Origin: Gemmatimonadota bacterium
GTDB taxonomy: Bacteria > Gemmatimonadota > Gemmatimonadetes > Gemmatimonadales > Gemmatimonadaceae
Reading direction: 5' to 3'
Length of the DNA: 64,000 nt
Assembly: GCA_021324775.1 (NCBI GenBank)
Contig: JAJPIM010000044.1
Location: forward strand, 112,871 to 176,870
The notes under the pieces are model-generated. The model saw only the letters and a list, made by a program, of their open reading frames with translations, was not told the origin of the DNA and did not search any database. The translations under genes and the position numbers were made by a program. Of the stretch, positions 50,836-58,311 are shown one piece after another (the first letter of the stretch is position 1; the number at the start of each line of letters is the position of its first letter).

Positions 50836-51911
50836 CGCCCACTGTCGCGCCGCCGGCGCCAGTGATATCGCGGACTTCTCCTTTCCGCGCCGTACCAGGC
50901 GTGGCGCTGCTCTTCGCGGTCGGATATGCGGGTAAGGTGATGGAGCATACGATCAATGCCGCCGCCAAGGCACACCACTGGACGATTCCCAATATCGAGT
51001 ATGTGCTGTGGGCGATTGTGATCGGACTGGTGATCGGCAATGCCGTCAGACTGCCGGAGATTTTCCGGCCGGGAGTCGATACGTACGAGCTCTGGCTCAA
51101 GATCGGGATCGTGTTGCTCGGTGCGCGATTCGTGCTCGGCGACGTGCTGCGGCTCGGCACGGTGAGCCTGGTGCTGGTCATCATCGAGATCGTCATGGCG
51201 ACCGTCATCATGATCGCGCTCGGCCGCTGGTTTGGGCTGCGGCCGAAGATGACGTCGCTGCTCGCCGTTGGGTCGGCGGTCTGCGGGGTGAGCGCGATCA
51301 TCGCGACCCAGGGGGCGATCGGTGCCGACGATGAGGATGCGTCGGTCGCGATCACGGCGATTCTCCTGCTCGGCGGGCTCTCCCTCGTCGTCTTCCCACT
51401 CGTCGGACACGCGCTGCATCTGAGCGATCAGGCGTACGGACTGTGGGCGGGGCTCGGCGTCGATAACACGGCCGAGGCCACCGCCGCCGGAGTGCTCTAC
51501 TCCGATACCGCAGGGAAGGTCGCGGTGCTGGCGAAAACCACCCGCAATGCCATGATCGGGTTCGTGGTCCTCGGGTACGCGGCCTACTGGGCGAGCCGGG
51601 GCGAAGCCCAGATCGTCGGCAACCGGGTGCGTTTCGTGTGGGACAAGTTCCCGAAGTTTGTGCTCGGCTTCTTGATCGTGTCGGTGTTGGCGACGGCACA
51701 CGTGTTCACCGGCGAGCAACTGGTGTCGCTCGGCAATCTCTCGCGTTGGGCGTTTCTGCTCACGTTCGCTGGCGTGGGCCTCAAAACGAATGTGCGCGAA
51801 CTCCGCACGCTGGGGCTCCGGCCATTTGCGGTCGGAGCACTCGGCGAGATCGCGATTGCCGTGTTGACACTTGGGCTGGTGGCCGGCGCGCAACGACTCG
51901 TCAACGTCTGA
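50829..51911 (+). CDS. YeiH/UPF0324-family exporter (sulfate/sulfur compound)
   Basis: A 360-residue transporter with about ten helices: VPGVALLFAVGYAGKVMEHT, IEYVLWAIVIGLVIGNAVRL, WLKIGIVLLGARFVLGDVLR, the conserved GSAVCGVSAIIATQGAIGAD and GVDNTAEATAAGVLYSDTAG, and ALLGF-like GVGLKTNVRELRTLGLRPFA. Members are annotated as putative sulfate exporters and lie in sulfur regulons (YeiE-CysB in E. coli). ATG at 50829 overlaps the 31-residue peptide. The Cys leader peptide and terminator upstream suggest control by cysteine supply. Confidence 0.88.
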   Translation: MVAPTVAPPAPVISRTSPFRAVPGVALLFAVGYAGKVMEHTINAAAKAHHWTIPNIEYVLWAIVIGLVIGNAVRLPEIFRPGVDTYELWLKIGIVLLGARFVLGDVLRLGTVSLVLVIIEIVMATVIMIALGRWFGLRPKMTSLLAVGSAVCGVSAIIATQGAIGADDEDASVAITAILLLGGLSLVVFPLVGHALHLSDQAYGLWAGLGVDNTAEATAAGVLYSDTAGKVAVLAKTTRNAMIGFVVLGYAAYWASRGEAQIVGNRVRFVWDKFPKFVLGFLIVSVLATAHVFTGEQLVSLGNLSRWAFLLTFAGVGLKTNVRELRTLGLRPFAVGALGEIAIAVLTLGLVAGAQRLVNV

Positions 51912-52102
51912 CGAACTCGATCCGCCATCCAGCCGGTTGCCCTGGCGTCACTATGGCAACGAACGGCCCGGCCGGCCTCCGGCAAACCTCGCACGAGACA
52001 AATGGCCCGCTGGCGCGATGACGAGACTGGCTGCGGTGGCCACGTCCGCTTCAACTATCCAGAGGCCGTTCCCGTTGGACCGAAAGTGGGAGCCGGGCAA
52101 CG

Positions 52103-52207
52103 ACTCTCCATCACCGAGTACACCGGATCGTCGTGTCGCGCCCCGAGCCCTTTGACTTCGAGCCAAGTATGTTGCCAGATTATTTGGCTGAATCCTCTCC
52201 CGGCTGA
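52103..52207 (+). pseudogene. RES-domain tail, copy 1 (degenerate)
   Basis: The frame TLHHRVHRIVVSRPEPFDFE then PSMLPDYLAESSPG resembles the end of RES-family NAD-phosphorylase toxins ('NP.HP....I.V..PEPF.FDPRLL'). It aligns with 52933-53091. The remainder of the gene is missing. The gap 51912-52338 holds nothing else recognisable. Confidence 0.55.
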
Positions 52208-52338
52208 CGCGCTCCATCAAGGAGCATCGATCCTGACTTGGCAACGAAATACCCCGGCGTCGATGCGATCGAGAAACGGAGCAGCAATTGCGCTTCTGCC
52301 TCCTCCGGGATGATCTACCCAAACTTCGCGGCGATTAC

Positions 52339-52875
52339 GTGAGCAGCCGGCTTGGCGTTCTCTGGCATGTGTGCGCGCTGGTCCTTGCAGCCGGCGGGCT
52401 CCAGCCGCTGGCCGCCCAGTCAGCCGCGGATTCTGTTCAAGCCGTCACGTTGGAAAAGGTCAAGGCGGTGATCGCCACTTACGAACCGGCGCGGGAGATC
52501 CGCTGGTATCGAGCGAGCAACCCGTTCGACCTCGACGGGTTCTATGACAAGGGACTCCACTGGGCATCGCGCTTGGAGATTTACATCACGGTCACGCGTC
52601 AATCCACGATCTGGTTGCGTGTGTACCCACAATATTATGGACATCACATCAACCTGAACCGGGTCCACGACCCGAACGGGTTGATGCAGCGGATGCTGCG
52701 GTTTTCGTACCACAATTTTTTCTTCTGGGGGCTCGACGACAATCTGGACGCCTTCGCGGGCTATCAGTTCACGCTGGAGTCGGGCTTTCCCGAGGAAGCG
52801 GTGAAGGAGGTGATCAAGAGCATTCCGTTGATCGACGGATCAGTCGGTGACCTCACCCCGTTCATCCTCCGGTAG
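52339..52875 (+). CDS. Secreted hypothetical protein
   Basis: A 178-residue exported protein: GTG start then signal helix (VLWHVCALVLAAGGLQPLAA), then LEKVKAVIATYEPAREIRWY, ASRLEIYITVTRQSTIWLRV, YPQYYGHHINLNRVHDPNG and LRFSYHNFFFWGLDDNLDAF. Beta-rich with two helices; no family recognised. The C-terminal 25 residues are duplicated in the relic at 49317-49431, so the gene belongs to the duplicated region. The start at GTG is set by the relic, which keeps the same GTG. Confidence 0.65.
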   Translation: MSSRLGVLWHVCALVLAAGGLQPLAAQSAADSVQAVTLEKVKAVIATYEPAREIRWYRASNPFDLDGFYDKGLHWASRLEIYITVTRQSTIWLRVYPQYYGHHINLNRVHDPNGLMQRMLRFSYHNFFFWGLDDNLDAFAGYQFTLESGFPEEAVKEVIKSIPLIDGSVGDLTPFILR

Positions 52876-52932
52876 ACGCCCGCGCACGTCTTGAGCGTCC
52901 AAGTGTAATGAAGCGTTCCTCTCCTACAGAGT

Positions 52933-53091
52933 GATCCGGATCGGTTCGTGCGACCTGCCCACAACTATCTACTCAACCCGGAGCATCCCAGGTACGGCCA
53001 GATCGTCGTCTCGCCGCCCGAACCATTTGACTTCGACCCCCGATTGTTGCCGGATCGGGCCGCCGAGTCACGTCCAGCCAAATCGCCTTGA
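52933..53091 (+). pseudogene. RES-domain tail, copy 2
   Basis: DPDRFVRPAHNYLLNPEHPR then YGQIVVSPPEPFDFDPRLLP then DRAAESRPAKSP, the C-terminus of RES toxins. 'NYLLNPEHP' and 'PFDFDPRLL' are conserved. No start or catalytic N-terminal part upstream, only 60 bases after the previous gene, so a truncated gene. Confidence 0.7.
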
Positions 53092-53186
53092 GAGACGGCG
53101 CTTCAATCCTTCAGTGACGACGAGATAACTTCCTCGCCAAAACGCGGCATCACCGCACAGGGCCACGGTCAGAGTGTTGAACGCGC

Positions 53187-53897
53187 TCAGTGTGTATTCG
53201 ACGCGGTTTCTTCCGTTCCGTCCGACCAGTGACCCACGGGAACGTTGAACTCGATCACCGGTGCTGGATCCCAAGACACGAAAAAGGCAGGATCCCGAAA
53301 TACGCCGTCGCGTGGAAGCTCAAACATCACATGGGCCAGATTATGGCCATCCCGATCGGTAAGGTACGCTTCCTTGGACATCATGTAGGCCATGGAACCC
53401 AACTCGGGAGCACCCAGCTCTTTCTTGGCCACTGCGGTCCTGATCGCATCGGTGATTTGGGCTTTAGAGGCGCCAGCCAGTGCCATCCCGGCCTCTTTCA
53501 TGGCATACGGCATGAGGGACCGCGCGGCCGGCGGATTGTAGCAGATGGGGCTCCGATTTTTTGGATTCCAGAACTCGAGGTTGGTCAATGGCCCCGCAAA
53601 CGCTCTGCCGACCAGGCAGACGTAACCATTCTTGCCTTGGACCGCGGTTTCGAAGTTCTTCTGTCCCAGCACCAGGACCTCCGCATCGCGTGATATCGAC
53701 GCAGGGGCCGCGGTGCGTGCCATCGCGATTTCTGCATCACGGTCCATCCGGTATTGCTCGATCGGAGCCATGCTGGGATACGGCGATGTGGCGTCCTGCG
53801 CCTTTGTGTCCTGCGCATGGATCGGCCATGCGGCAGCCAGCACGGCGACCAGCACCACATTTACCCATACCATCGCGCTGACCGTGTTTCGGAGCAT
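53187..53897 (-). CDS. Unnamed secreted family protein, copy 2
   Basis: A 236-residue exported protein (NVVLVAVLAAAWPIHAQDTK) of the same family as the 47.5 kb gene: MAPIEQYRMDRDAEIAMART, KNFETAVQGKNGYVCLVGRA, LEFWNPKNRSPICYNPPAAR and LGSMAYMMSKEAYLTDRDGH. GGAGACAATCC precedes the ATG at 53897. The second half beyond the core differs (PAFFVSWDPAPVIEFNVPVG). Function unknown. Copies on opposite strands 5 kb apart point to a duplicated region. Confidence 0.75.
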   Translation of the reverse strand: MLRNTVSAMVWVNVVLVAVLAAAWPIHAQDTKAQDATSPYPSMAPIEQYRMDRDAEIAMARTAAPASISRDAEVLVLGQKNFETAVQGKNGYVCLVGRAFAGPLTNLEFWNPKNRSPICYNPPAARSLMPYAMKEAGMALAGASKAQITDAIRTAVAKKELGAPELGSMAYMMSKEAYLTDRDGHNLAHVMFELPRDGVFRDPAFFVSWDPAPVIEFNVPVGHWSDGTEETASNTH

Positions 53898-53914
53898 GGA
53901 TTGTCTCCGGTCTG

Positions 53915-54095
53915 ATGTTCGCTCGTGGCGCGCCCATCGTGGTGACGAGCGCCGCCTGGAAATGGGTGCTCCCGAACGCCGAGAAGGTTGGAATACGCCT
54001 TGAAGTCCCGCTGCCACGCACCGTAGCTGAGCACGAGCACGTGCGACAGGCTGTCGTCTTCGGGGCGCAACAGCCGGCCCAGGACGGCATGATGC
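53915..54095 (-). pseudogene. ADOP permease relic, frameshifted
   Basis: GRLLRPEDDSLSHVLVLSYG then AWQRDFKAYSNLLG matches the ADOP periplasmic segment ('F...DD....VVVLSYGLWQRRFGGD...GR'). After the frameshift a second frame reads GSTHFQAALVTTMGAP, similar to the 'NG.PFTVVGVAPPGF' that follows in ADOPs. No remaining part of the 800-residue gene is seen. The third trace of this permease family in the window. Confidence 0.6.
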
Positions 54096-54144
54096 GAACG
54101 CCCACCCCGGCGAGGGTGGGCGAAGTCGTGTCTAGCGTGGGAGT

Positions 54145-54187
54145 TGCCCTCTCCTGGGCTCGAACAAGGACTCTCCTGATCCAGAGG
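54145..54187 (-). other. tRNA 3'-half fragment, copy 1 (putative att repeat)
   Basis: The reverse strand reads CTCTGGATCAGG (anticodon loop CTCTGGA, anticodon CTG), AGAGTCCT, TTCGAGCC and CAGGAGAGGGCA, i.e. variable loop, T-arm and acceptor end of a tRNA with CTG (Gln-like) anticodon. The 5' half is absent. The same fragment recurs in the same orientation at 56553. Confidence 0.7.
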
Positions 54188-54205
54188 CTTGTATTTTCCC
54201 GAGGC

Positions 54206-54234
54206 TTGACTGGAGTTAGCAGTTTTGCTAACAT
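54206..54234 (+). promoter_or_regulatory. Leaderless toxin-antitoxin promoter with operator
   Basis: TTGACT (54206-54211) and TAACAT (54229-54234) are 17 bases apart. An inverted repeat GTTAGCA-GTTT-TGCTAAC (54215-54232) covers the spacer and the -10 box. Transcription should start at or next to the ATG at 54241, i.e. leaderless. Confidence 0.75.
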
Positions 54235-54240
54235 ACAAAC

Positions 54241-54630
54241 ATGCCGGCGCCGGTAAGGCCTCCTCTGAGACCACTCAAATGGGTCGGCGGGAGCAAGAAA
54301 AGCCTGGACGGTGTTCCGGAAGATGTGAAGGATGTATTCGGAGCAGCGCTGCTGGACGTCCAATATGGCGATACCCCGGCTGGCGCGAAGCCATTTGGAG
54401 AGGGTCTACCCCGCCAGATTTGGAAAATCGCCGAGGACTTCGACGGCAATACCTATCGAGCGGTGTATACGGCGGCGTTTCCCGAGGTCGTTTACGTACT
54501 CGACGTCTTCATGAAGAAATCGAAGTCTGGAATCGGCACGCCGAAAATGGACAAAGATCGTGTCCGTGAGCGGTTCAACGCCGCAAAGCGGGATTACGAC
54601 GAAACCTACCGAAGGACTGGAGAGAGCTAA
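54241..54630 (+). CDS. RelE/HigB-family (Gp49-like) toxin
   Basis: A 129-residue toxin: PLRPLKWVGGSKKSLDGVPE, GEGLPRQIWKIAEDFDGNTY, RAVYTAAFPEVVYVLDVFMK and KSKSGIGTPKMDKDRVRERF. The basic 'MKKSKSG..TP' C-terminus and the RelE-fold strand-helix order are those of phage-derived Gp49-like/HigB mRNA interferases. Its TAA overlaps the antitoxin ATG by one base (TAATG), with toxin first as in higBA. Start directly at the predicted transcription start. Confidence 0.9.
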   Translation: MPAPVRPPLRPLKWVGGSKKSLDGVPEDVKDVFGAALLDVQYGDTPAGAKPFGEGLPRQIWKIAEDFDGNTYRAVYTAAFPEVVYVLDVFMKKSKSGIGTPKMDKDRVRERFNAAKRDYDETYRRTGES

Positions 54631-54995
54631 TGGCGACTAAAGCCAAGCAGGTGAAAACCGCCGAGCCTATCGAGATAGAGACGGGCACCGGCAATGTCTT
54701 CGAAGATCTAGGGCTCCCGGATGCAGCAGGCCGGTTGGCCAAAGCCGAATTGGCGCGCGTGATCCGCAAGATCATCGCTGATAAGGGTTGGACGCAGCGG
54801 CGGACAGCCGAAGTGCTCGGCATCGCTCCTCCCGACATGTCGGACCTCGTCCGCGGCAAACTCGCGCGCTTCAGCCAGGAACGGCTCGAGCGTTTTCTTA
54901 ACTCGCTGGACATGGATGTTCGTATCCAGGTTGGACCGAGACGCAAAGGAAAGAAACATGCGAGCGTGACGGTCGAACTCGTCGGTGCTTTCTAG
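54630..54995 (+). CDS. XRE-family antitoxin (HigA-like, HTH_37)
   Basis: A 121-residue antitoxin: VFEDLGLPDAAGRLAKAELA, ARVIRKIIADKGWTQRRTAE, VLGIAPPDMSDLVRGKLARF and FLNSLDMDVRIQVGPRRKGK. The HTH is of the type used by antitoxins of Gp49-like toxins. It should neutralise the toxin and bind the inverted repeat before the operon. An internally deleted copy is at 49242. Confidence 0.9.
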   Translation: MATKAKQVKTAEPIEIETGTGNVFEDLGLPDAAGRLAKAELARVIRKIIADKGWTQRRTAEVLGIAPPDMSDLVRGKLARFSQERLERFLNSLDMDVRIQVGPRRKGKKHASVTVELVGAF

Positions 54996-55119
54996 GTGCA
55001 CCGGACCGACGGCGATAGCCCCTAGTCGCGCTGCAGCATCTCAACACGCCGGACAGCGGAGGGCTTTCTCGCCGGGGCGCTTTGAATTGTCCCTCCTATT
55101 ACACGGCCTCCACTGCGGC

Positions 55120-55677
55120 TCACGGCGACCGGGCAACCTCGATCGTGTGGGCAACGGCCAGGAGTTCCTGATAGCCCGCCTCGTCCCCGGTACTTCCCGT
55201 CATTAGGGCCGTGCGACCGTCCGCGAGAGGAAGGACGACGAGTATTACTCGTCGCCGCTGCATCCATTCGAAGCCGCCCGAGGCACGCCCGCGCTCGACA
55301 ACAGCCTGTCGGCCGCCAATCTCCAGAGTATCCGCCTTCACGTTCTCGTACCGCGTGCAGTCCGCGCGACACCCGCGTGCATCACTGAAGTGGGATCCCT
55401 GGAGATCGATTAAGTGCATGTGCCGCGACCCTCCAGAATCCGCCACGGAGAGGCAGAGATCCCTCCAACCCGGGCGGTCTTGCAGCCGGGCATTTCGACT
55501 CCAGCATCCATAGGCGTTTCGTGCGCGGTAGTCACCGGGCAAACGAACGCGCAGTGCGCCGTCCGGTGTGACGACCGTGCGCCATGTTCGATGGCCTTGG
55601 GCCCAAGTCCGTTCCGATGTCGCCCCAAGAAGGCAGATCGCTAGAGCTGAGACGGCGCCCCACGAGTATTTCGACAA
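55120..55677 (-). CDS. Secreted hypothetical protein
   Basis: A 185-residue exported protein: signal peptide (AVSALAICLLGATSERTWAQ), then GALRVRLPGDYRARNAYGCW, RDLCLSVADSGGSRHMHLID, SDARGCRADCTRYENVKADT and a C-terminal LAVAHTIEVARSP. Four Cys residues suggest disulfides. No family recognised. Lies inside the segment between the tRNA fragments. Confidence 0.65.
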   Translation of the reverse strand: MSKYSWGAVSALAICLLGATSERTWAQGHRTWRTVVTPDGALRVRLPGDYRARNAYGCWSRNARLQDRPGWRDLCLSVADSGGSRHMHLIDLQGSHFSDARGCRADCTRYENVKADTLEIGGRQAVVERGRASGGFEWMQRRRVILVVLPLADGRTALMTGSTGDEAGYQELLAVAHTIEVARSP

Positions 55678-55737
55678 TGGTCTGGCCTGGACTTTTGCTT
55701 CAGAGAAGGCTCGGACAACGACTGGGAATCCCGGCGC

Positions 55738-56322
55738 CTACGTGGCAAGAAGCTCGGCGCCTGAACCGAGAACCCGCCCAAAGAGGCCCCGTACCGCGCG
55801 GAGACTATCGGCATCCGGAACAGCGCGCTTTGGTAAGGCGAACGCGCAGGCGGGCCCCGTGAACATCAGAAAGAACTCTGGAGTCTCAATCACACGTGTG
55901 ATCCCCGACCACTGGATCTTTAGGTTGGTGGTTACGCAGTGCGCTTCGACGCCATCCGCAGTGACCACGCGCACCTGATCGTGGGGGATACAGCGCTGAT
56001 GATCGCGCGCATAGGCGCGAGCGCTGAGATACGGAAAACCCCAGCGGATCAGAACGAACCAGAACGCGATCAGCACCACATAGGGCAAAGACCCTGAAGC
56101 AACGCGCGACAACGGAACAGGAGATGCCGCCAATGCCGCCGCCTCGGCGACAACGATAAAGACGACCCCAACCGGAAGCAGCCGCCGGTACCAAGCGCGC
56201 CGCCAGACCACGCGCCGCACGGCCTTGAATAGTCGCCGATGCTCCGCCGCATTCCAGAGAAATCGAAACTCTAGCCGGTCCGGCACAGGAGTGACGATCG
56301 GGGGTGTCGGTCGCGTCGTCAT
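55738..56322 (-). CDS. YcxB-like membrane protein
   Basis: A 194-residue protein with two membrane helices (LLPVGVVFIVVAEAAALAAS, SLPYVVLIAFWFVLIRWGFP) then a soluble YcxB-like tail (SGITRVIETPEFFLMFTGPA, LPKRAVPDADSLRAVRGLFG). ATG at 56322 follows GAGAGA at 4 bases. Family function unknown. In the same segment as the toxin-antitoxin operon. Confidence 0.75.
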   Translation of the reverse strand: MTTRPTPPIVTPVPDRLEFRFLWNAAEHRRLFKAVRRVVWRRAWYRRLLPVGVVFIVVAEAAALAASPVPLSRVASGSLPYVVLIAFWFVLIRWGFPYLSARAYARDHQRCIPHDQVRVVTADGVEAHCVTTNLKIQWSGITRVIETPEFFLMFTGPACAFALPKRAVPDADSLRAVRGLFGRVLGSGAELLAT

Positions 56323-56552
56323 ATCTCTCGGTTCTCGAGCATGACAGCACACCTCATAGGTTTGGCTCTTTGTCAGCCGCCTCAACGGTATGCATGGTGC
56401 GCAAGGCTTGCCAGGAGATCGATCAGACTACGTGCGCCGGTGTAACGGGGACGATTCTCGATGTCATACGAGCTACACTAATCGCCCCGCCTCGGCGCAA
56501 AGCAAGCGGCGCTATTTCAGGAAACCGAAGCAGCGCCGCGAGTTATCTCAGT

Positions 56553-56599
56553 TGCCCCTCCTGGGCTCGAACCAGGACTCTCCTGATCCCGAGTCAGGT
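56553..56599 (-). other. tRNA 3'-half fragment, copy 2 (putative att repeat)
   Basis: The reverse strand reads CCTGACTCGGGATCAGG (anticodon stem-loop, anticodon CGG), then AGAGTCCTGGTTCGAGCCCA and GGAGGGGCA. It keeps one more stem strand than copy 1 but no D-arm or 5' acceptor. Loop differs from copy 1 by one base (CTCGGGA versus CTCTGGA). Confidence 0.7.
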
Positions 56600-56989
56600 C
56601 CCGGAAGAGGCGTTCACCGACAATAGGTCCGTTTCAAAATCGCTCGGATTCACGCCGGTGACATACCACCGGCGCGTCGCGGCACGCGCCGCACCGGAGC
56701 AAACTGACTCATTGTGTTCAGCGTGTTCCACGCGGTTACATAGCGAATCTTTGTGTTACAGCGGACCGCTCCGTCTGCGCACCAAGCAACGCCGGCGTGT
56801 TAGGGGCGAGCGGTCACCGCGCCGATGTAACACCGTGATTCTCTGTGTCACTTCAAACCCGGAGACCGCGGCTCACAGGGCGTGTGGTCCGACTGTCCTG
56901 GCTGAAGTCGCACGGAGTGTTTTCCCTCGCGTCCCTCGACCCGGAGCGGCCTCGCCGGTATTGTAGTGGACCTTTATCCGGTGTCGGCT
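56600..56989. other. Gene-free gap with one hairpin
   Basis: No gene seen. CGCCGGTG-ACATAC-CACCGGCG (56653-56674) is a perfect 8-bp hairpin without T-run. The remainder has short TGTGTTACA-like repeats (56752, 56840) of unknown meaning. Confidence 0.5.
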
Positions 56990-58297
56990 ATGCGTCTGCC
57001 CGCGCGCCCGTTGTGCCTGGCTCTCAGCATCGCAGCCGCTGCCGTTGCAGCCTGTAGCGTTCCCACCGGCCCGCATTCGGGCGCACTCGCGGTCCTCATC
57101 AGCGCACCCAACGGCGTCGTGCCAGCCGTATCGGTGCACGGTCCCGGGGGATTCACGAAATCACTGACTGCGTCGGCCACGCTGCCCGGTCTCGCTACCG
57201 GCACGTACACAGTCACGGCCGCGCCAGTGACGATTGCCGACTCAATCGCCGGATCGATCTTCGTGGGGACAATCTCCGGTACCCCGGTATCTGTCGTCCG
57301 GTCGAAGACTCCGGACACGGTGGTGGTTTCGTATGGCCTCCGGCCCGGCACTGGCGCGTTGTGGGTCGCCACCTTCGGCGGATTTTCATCCATCGCTGAA
57401 TACTTGTCTGAGCAGCTCGGCAAGCAGCAGACGGACCTTCCGGCGACGAGCGTCGCGGCGCAGGGTGTATTCGGCGCCACGTTCGATGCGGCGGGCAATT
57501 TGTGGGTGCCACTATTCACGAGTAATGCAGTCGAGGAGTTTACGGCCGCTCAGTTGAGCGCGGCAAATGGTTCATCAACTCCGCCGTCACCTGCGGTCAC
57601 GCTGATTGCCAACGCCGGATCGTTGAACTCGCCCGCGGCACTGGCCTTTGATGCAAACGGGAATCTCTGGGTGACGAACGTCGCCATGGGCGCGAATACC
57701 GTCGTCGAATACTCGGCGAGCCAAATCCTGACGGATGGCAGTCCGATTCCAGCCGTGACGATCGGATCCGCAAGCGGATCGCTGAATCAACCCTTCGGCA
57801 TCGCATTCGACGCCGGCGGCAACCTGTGGATCGGTAACGACGACGGACAATCGACGGTGGTGGAATTCACGGCCAGTCAATTGGCCCAATCCGGCACGCC
57901 GGTTCCCGTCGTCACGATTACGCCAGCCCCGGCGGTTTTTCTTGAGCCGCAGGGTATGGCCTTCGACTCACACGGTGGTCTTTGGATCGCGAGTGGCTTC
58001 ACGAATACGATCGTCGAGTTGTCGGCGAGCCAGCTCACAACGACCAGCGCTCCGGACCCCGCCGTCTTCTTGACCGCGTCGAGTGGCTCGCTCGATGACC
58101 CGGCAGGCGTGGCGTTCGACAATAGCGGCGACCTGTGGGTCTCCAACTTTCAGGGCAATGCATCGATAGTCGAGTTCAGCAAGGGTCAGTTAGCATCGAG
58201 CGGACATCCCCAGCCGACGGTCCGTGTTTCATCACTCAATGGACCCATCGGAATAGCCTTCAACCCGCACGCCGCAAGTCTCCCCCTGAAGCCATAG
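56990..58297 (+). CDS. NHL-like beta-propeller lipoprotein
   Basis: A 435-residue envelope protein with lipobox (AAVAAC). After an Ig-like or PEGA-like N-terminal domain (LATGTYTVTAAPVTIA) five repeats of about 60 residues each carry 'FDANGNLWVTN', 'FDAGGNLWIGN', 'FDSHGGLWIAS', 'FDNSGDLWVSN' and 'VVEYSASQ', 'VVEFTASQL', 'IVELSASQL', 'IVEFSKGQL'. This is the NHL/SMP-30-like propeller pattern. Function unknown. The DUF3857 gene follows 14 bases later and may be co-transcribed. Confidence 0.8.
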   Translation: MRLPARPLCLALSIAAAAVAACSVPTGPHSGALAVLISAPNGVVPAVSVHGPGGFTKSLTASATLPGLATGTYTVTAAPVTIADSIAGSIFVGTISGTPVSVVRSKTPDTVVVSYGLRPGTGALWVATFGGFSSIAEYLSEQLGKQQTDLPATSVAAQGVFGATFDAAGNLWVPLFTSNAVEEFTAAQLSAANGSSTPPSPAVTLIANAGSLNSPAALAFDANGNLWVTNVAMGANTVVEYSASQILTDGSPIPAVTIGSASGSLNQPFGIAFDAGGNLWIGNDDGQSTVVEFTASQLAQSGTPVPVVTITPAPAVFLEPQGMAFDSHGGLWIASGFTNTIVELSASQLTTTSAPDPAVFLTASSGSLDDPAGVAFDNSGDLWVSNFQGNASIVEFSKGQLASSGHPQPTVRVSSLNGPIGIAFNPHAASLPLKP

Positions 58298-58311
58298 CCC
58301 AATCGATCTCG

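Noticed and set aside
54145..56599. Functional tRNA genes
   Set aside because: Both copies lack the D-arm and the 5' acceptor strand, so neither can fold as a tRNA.
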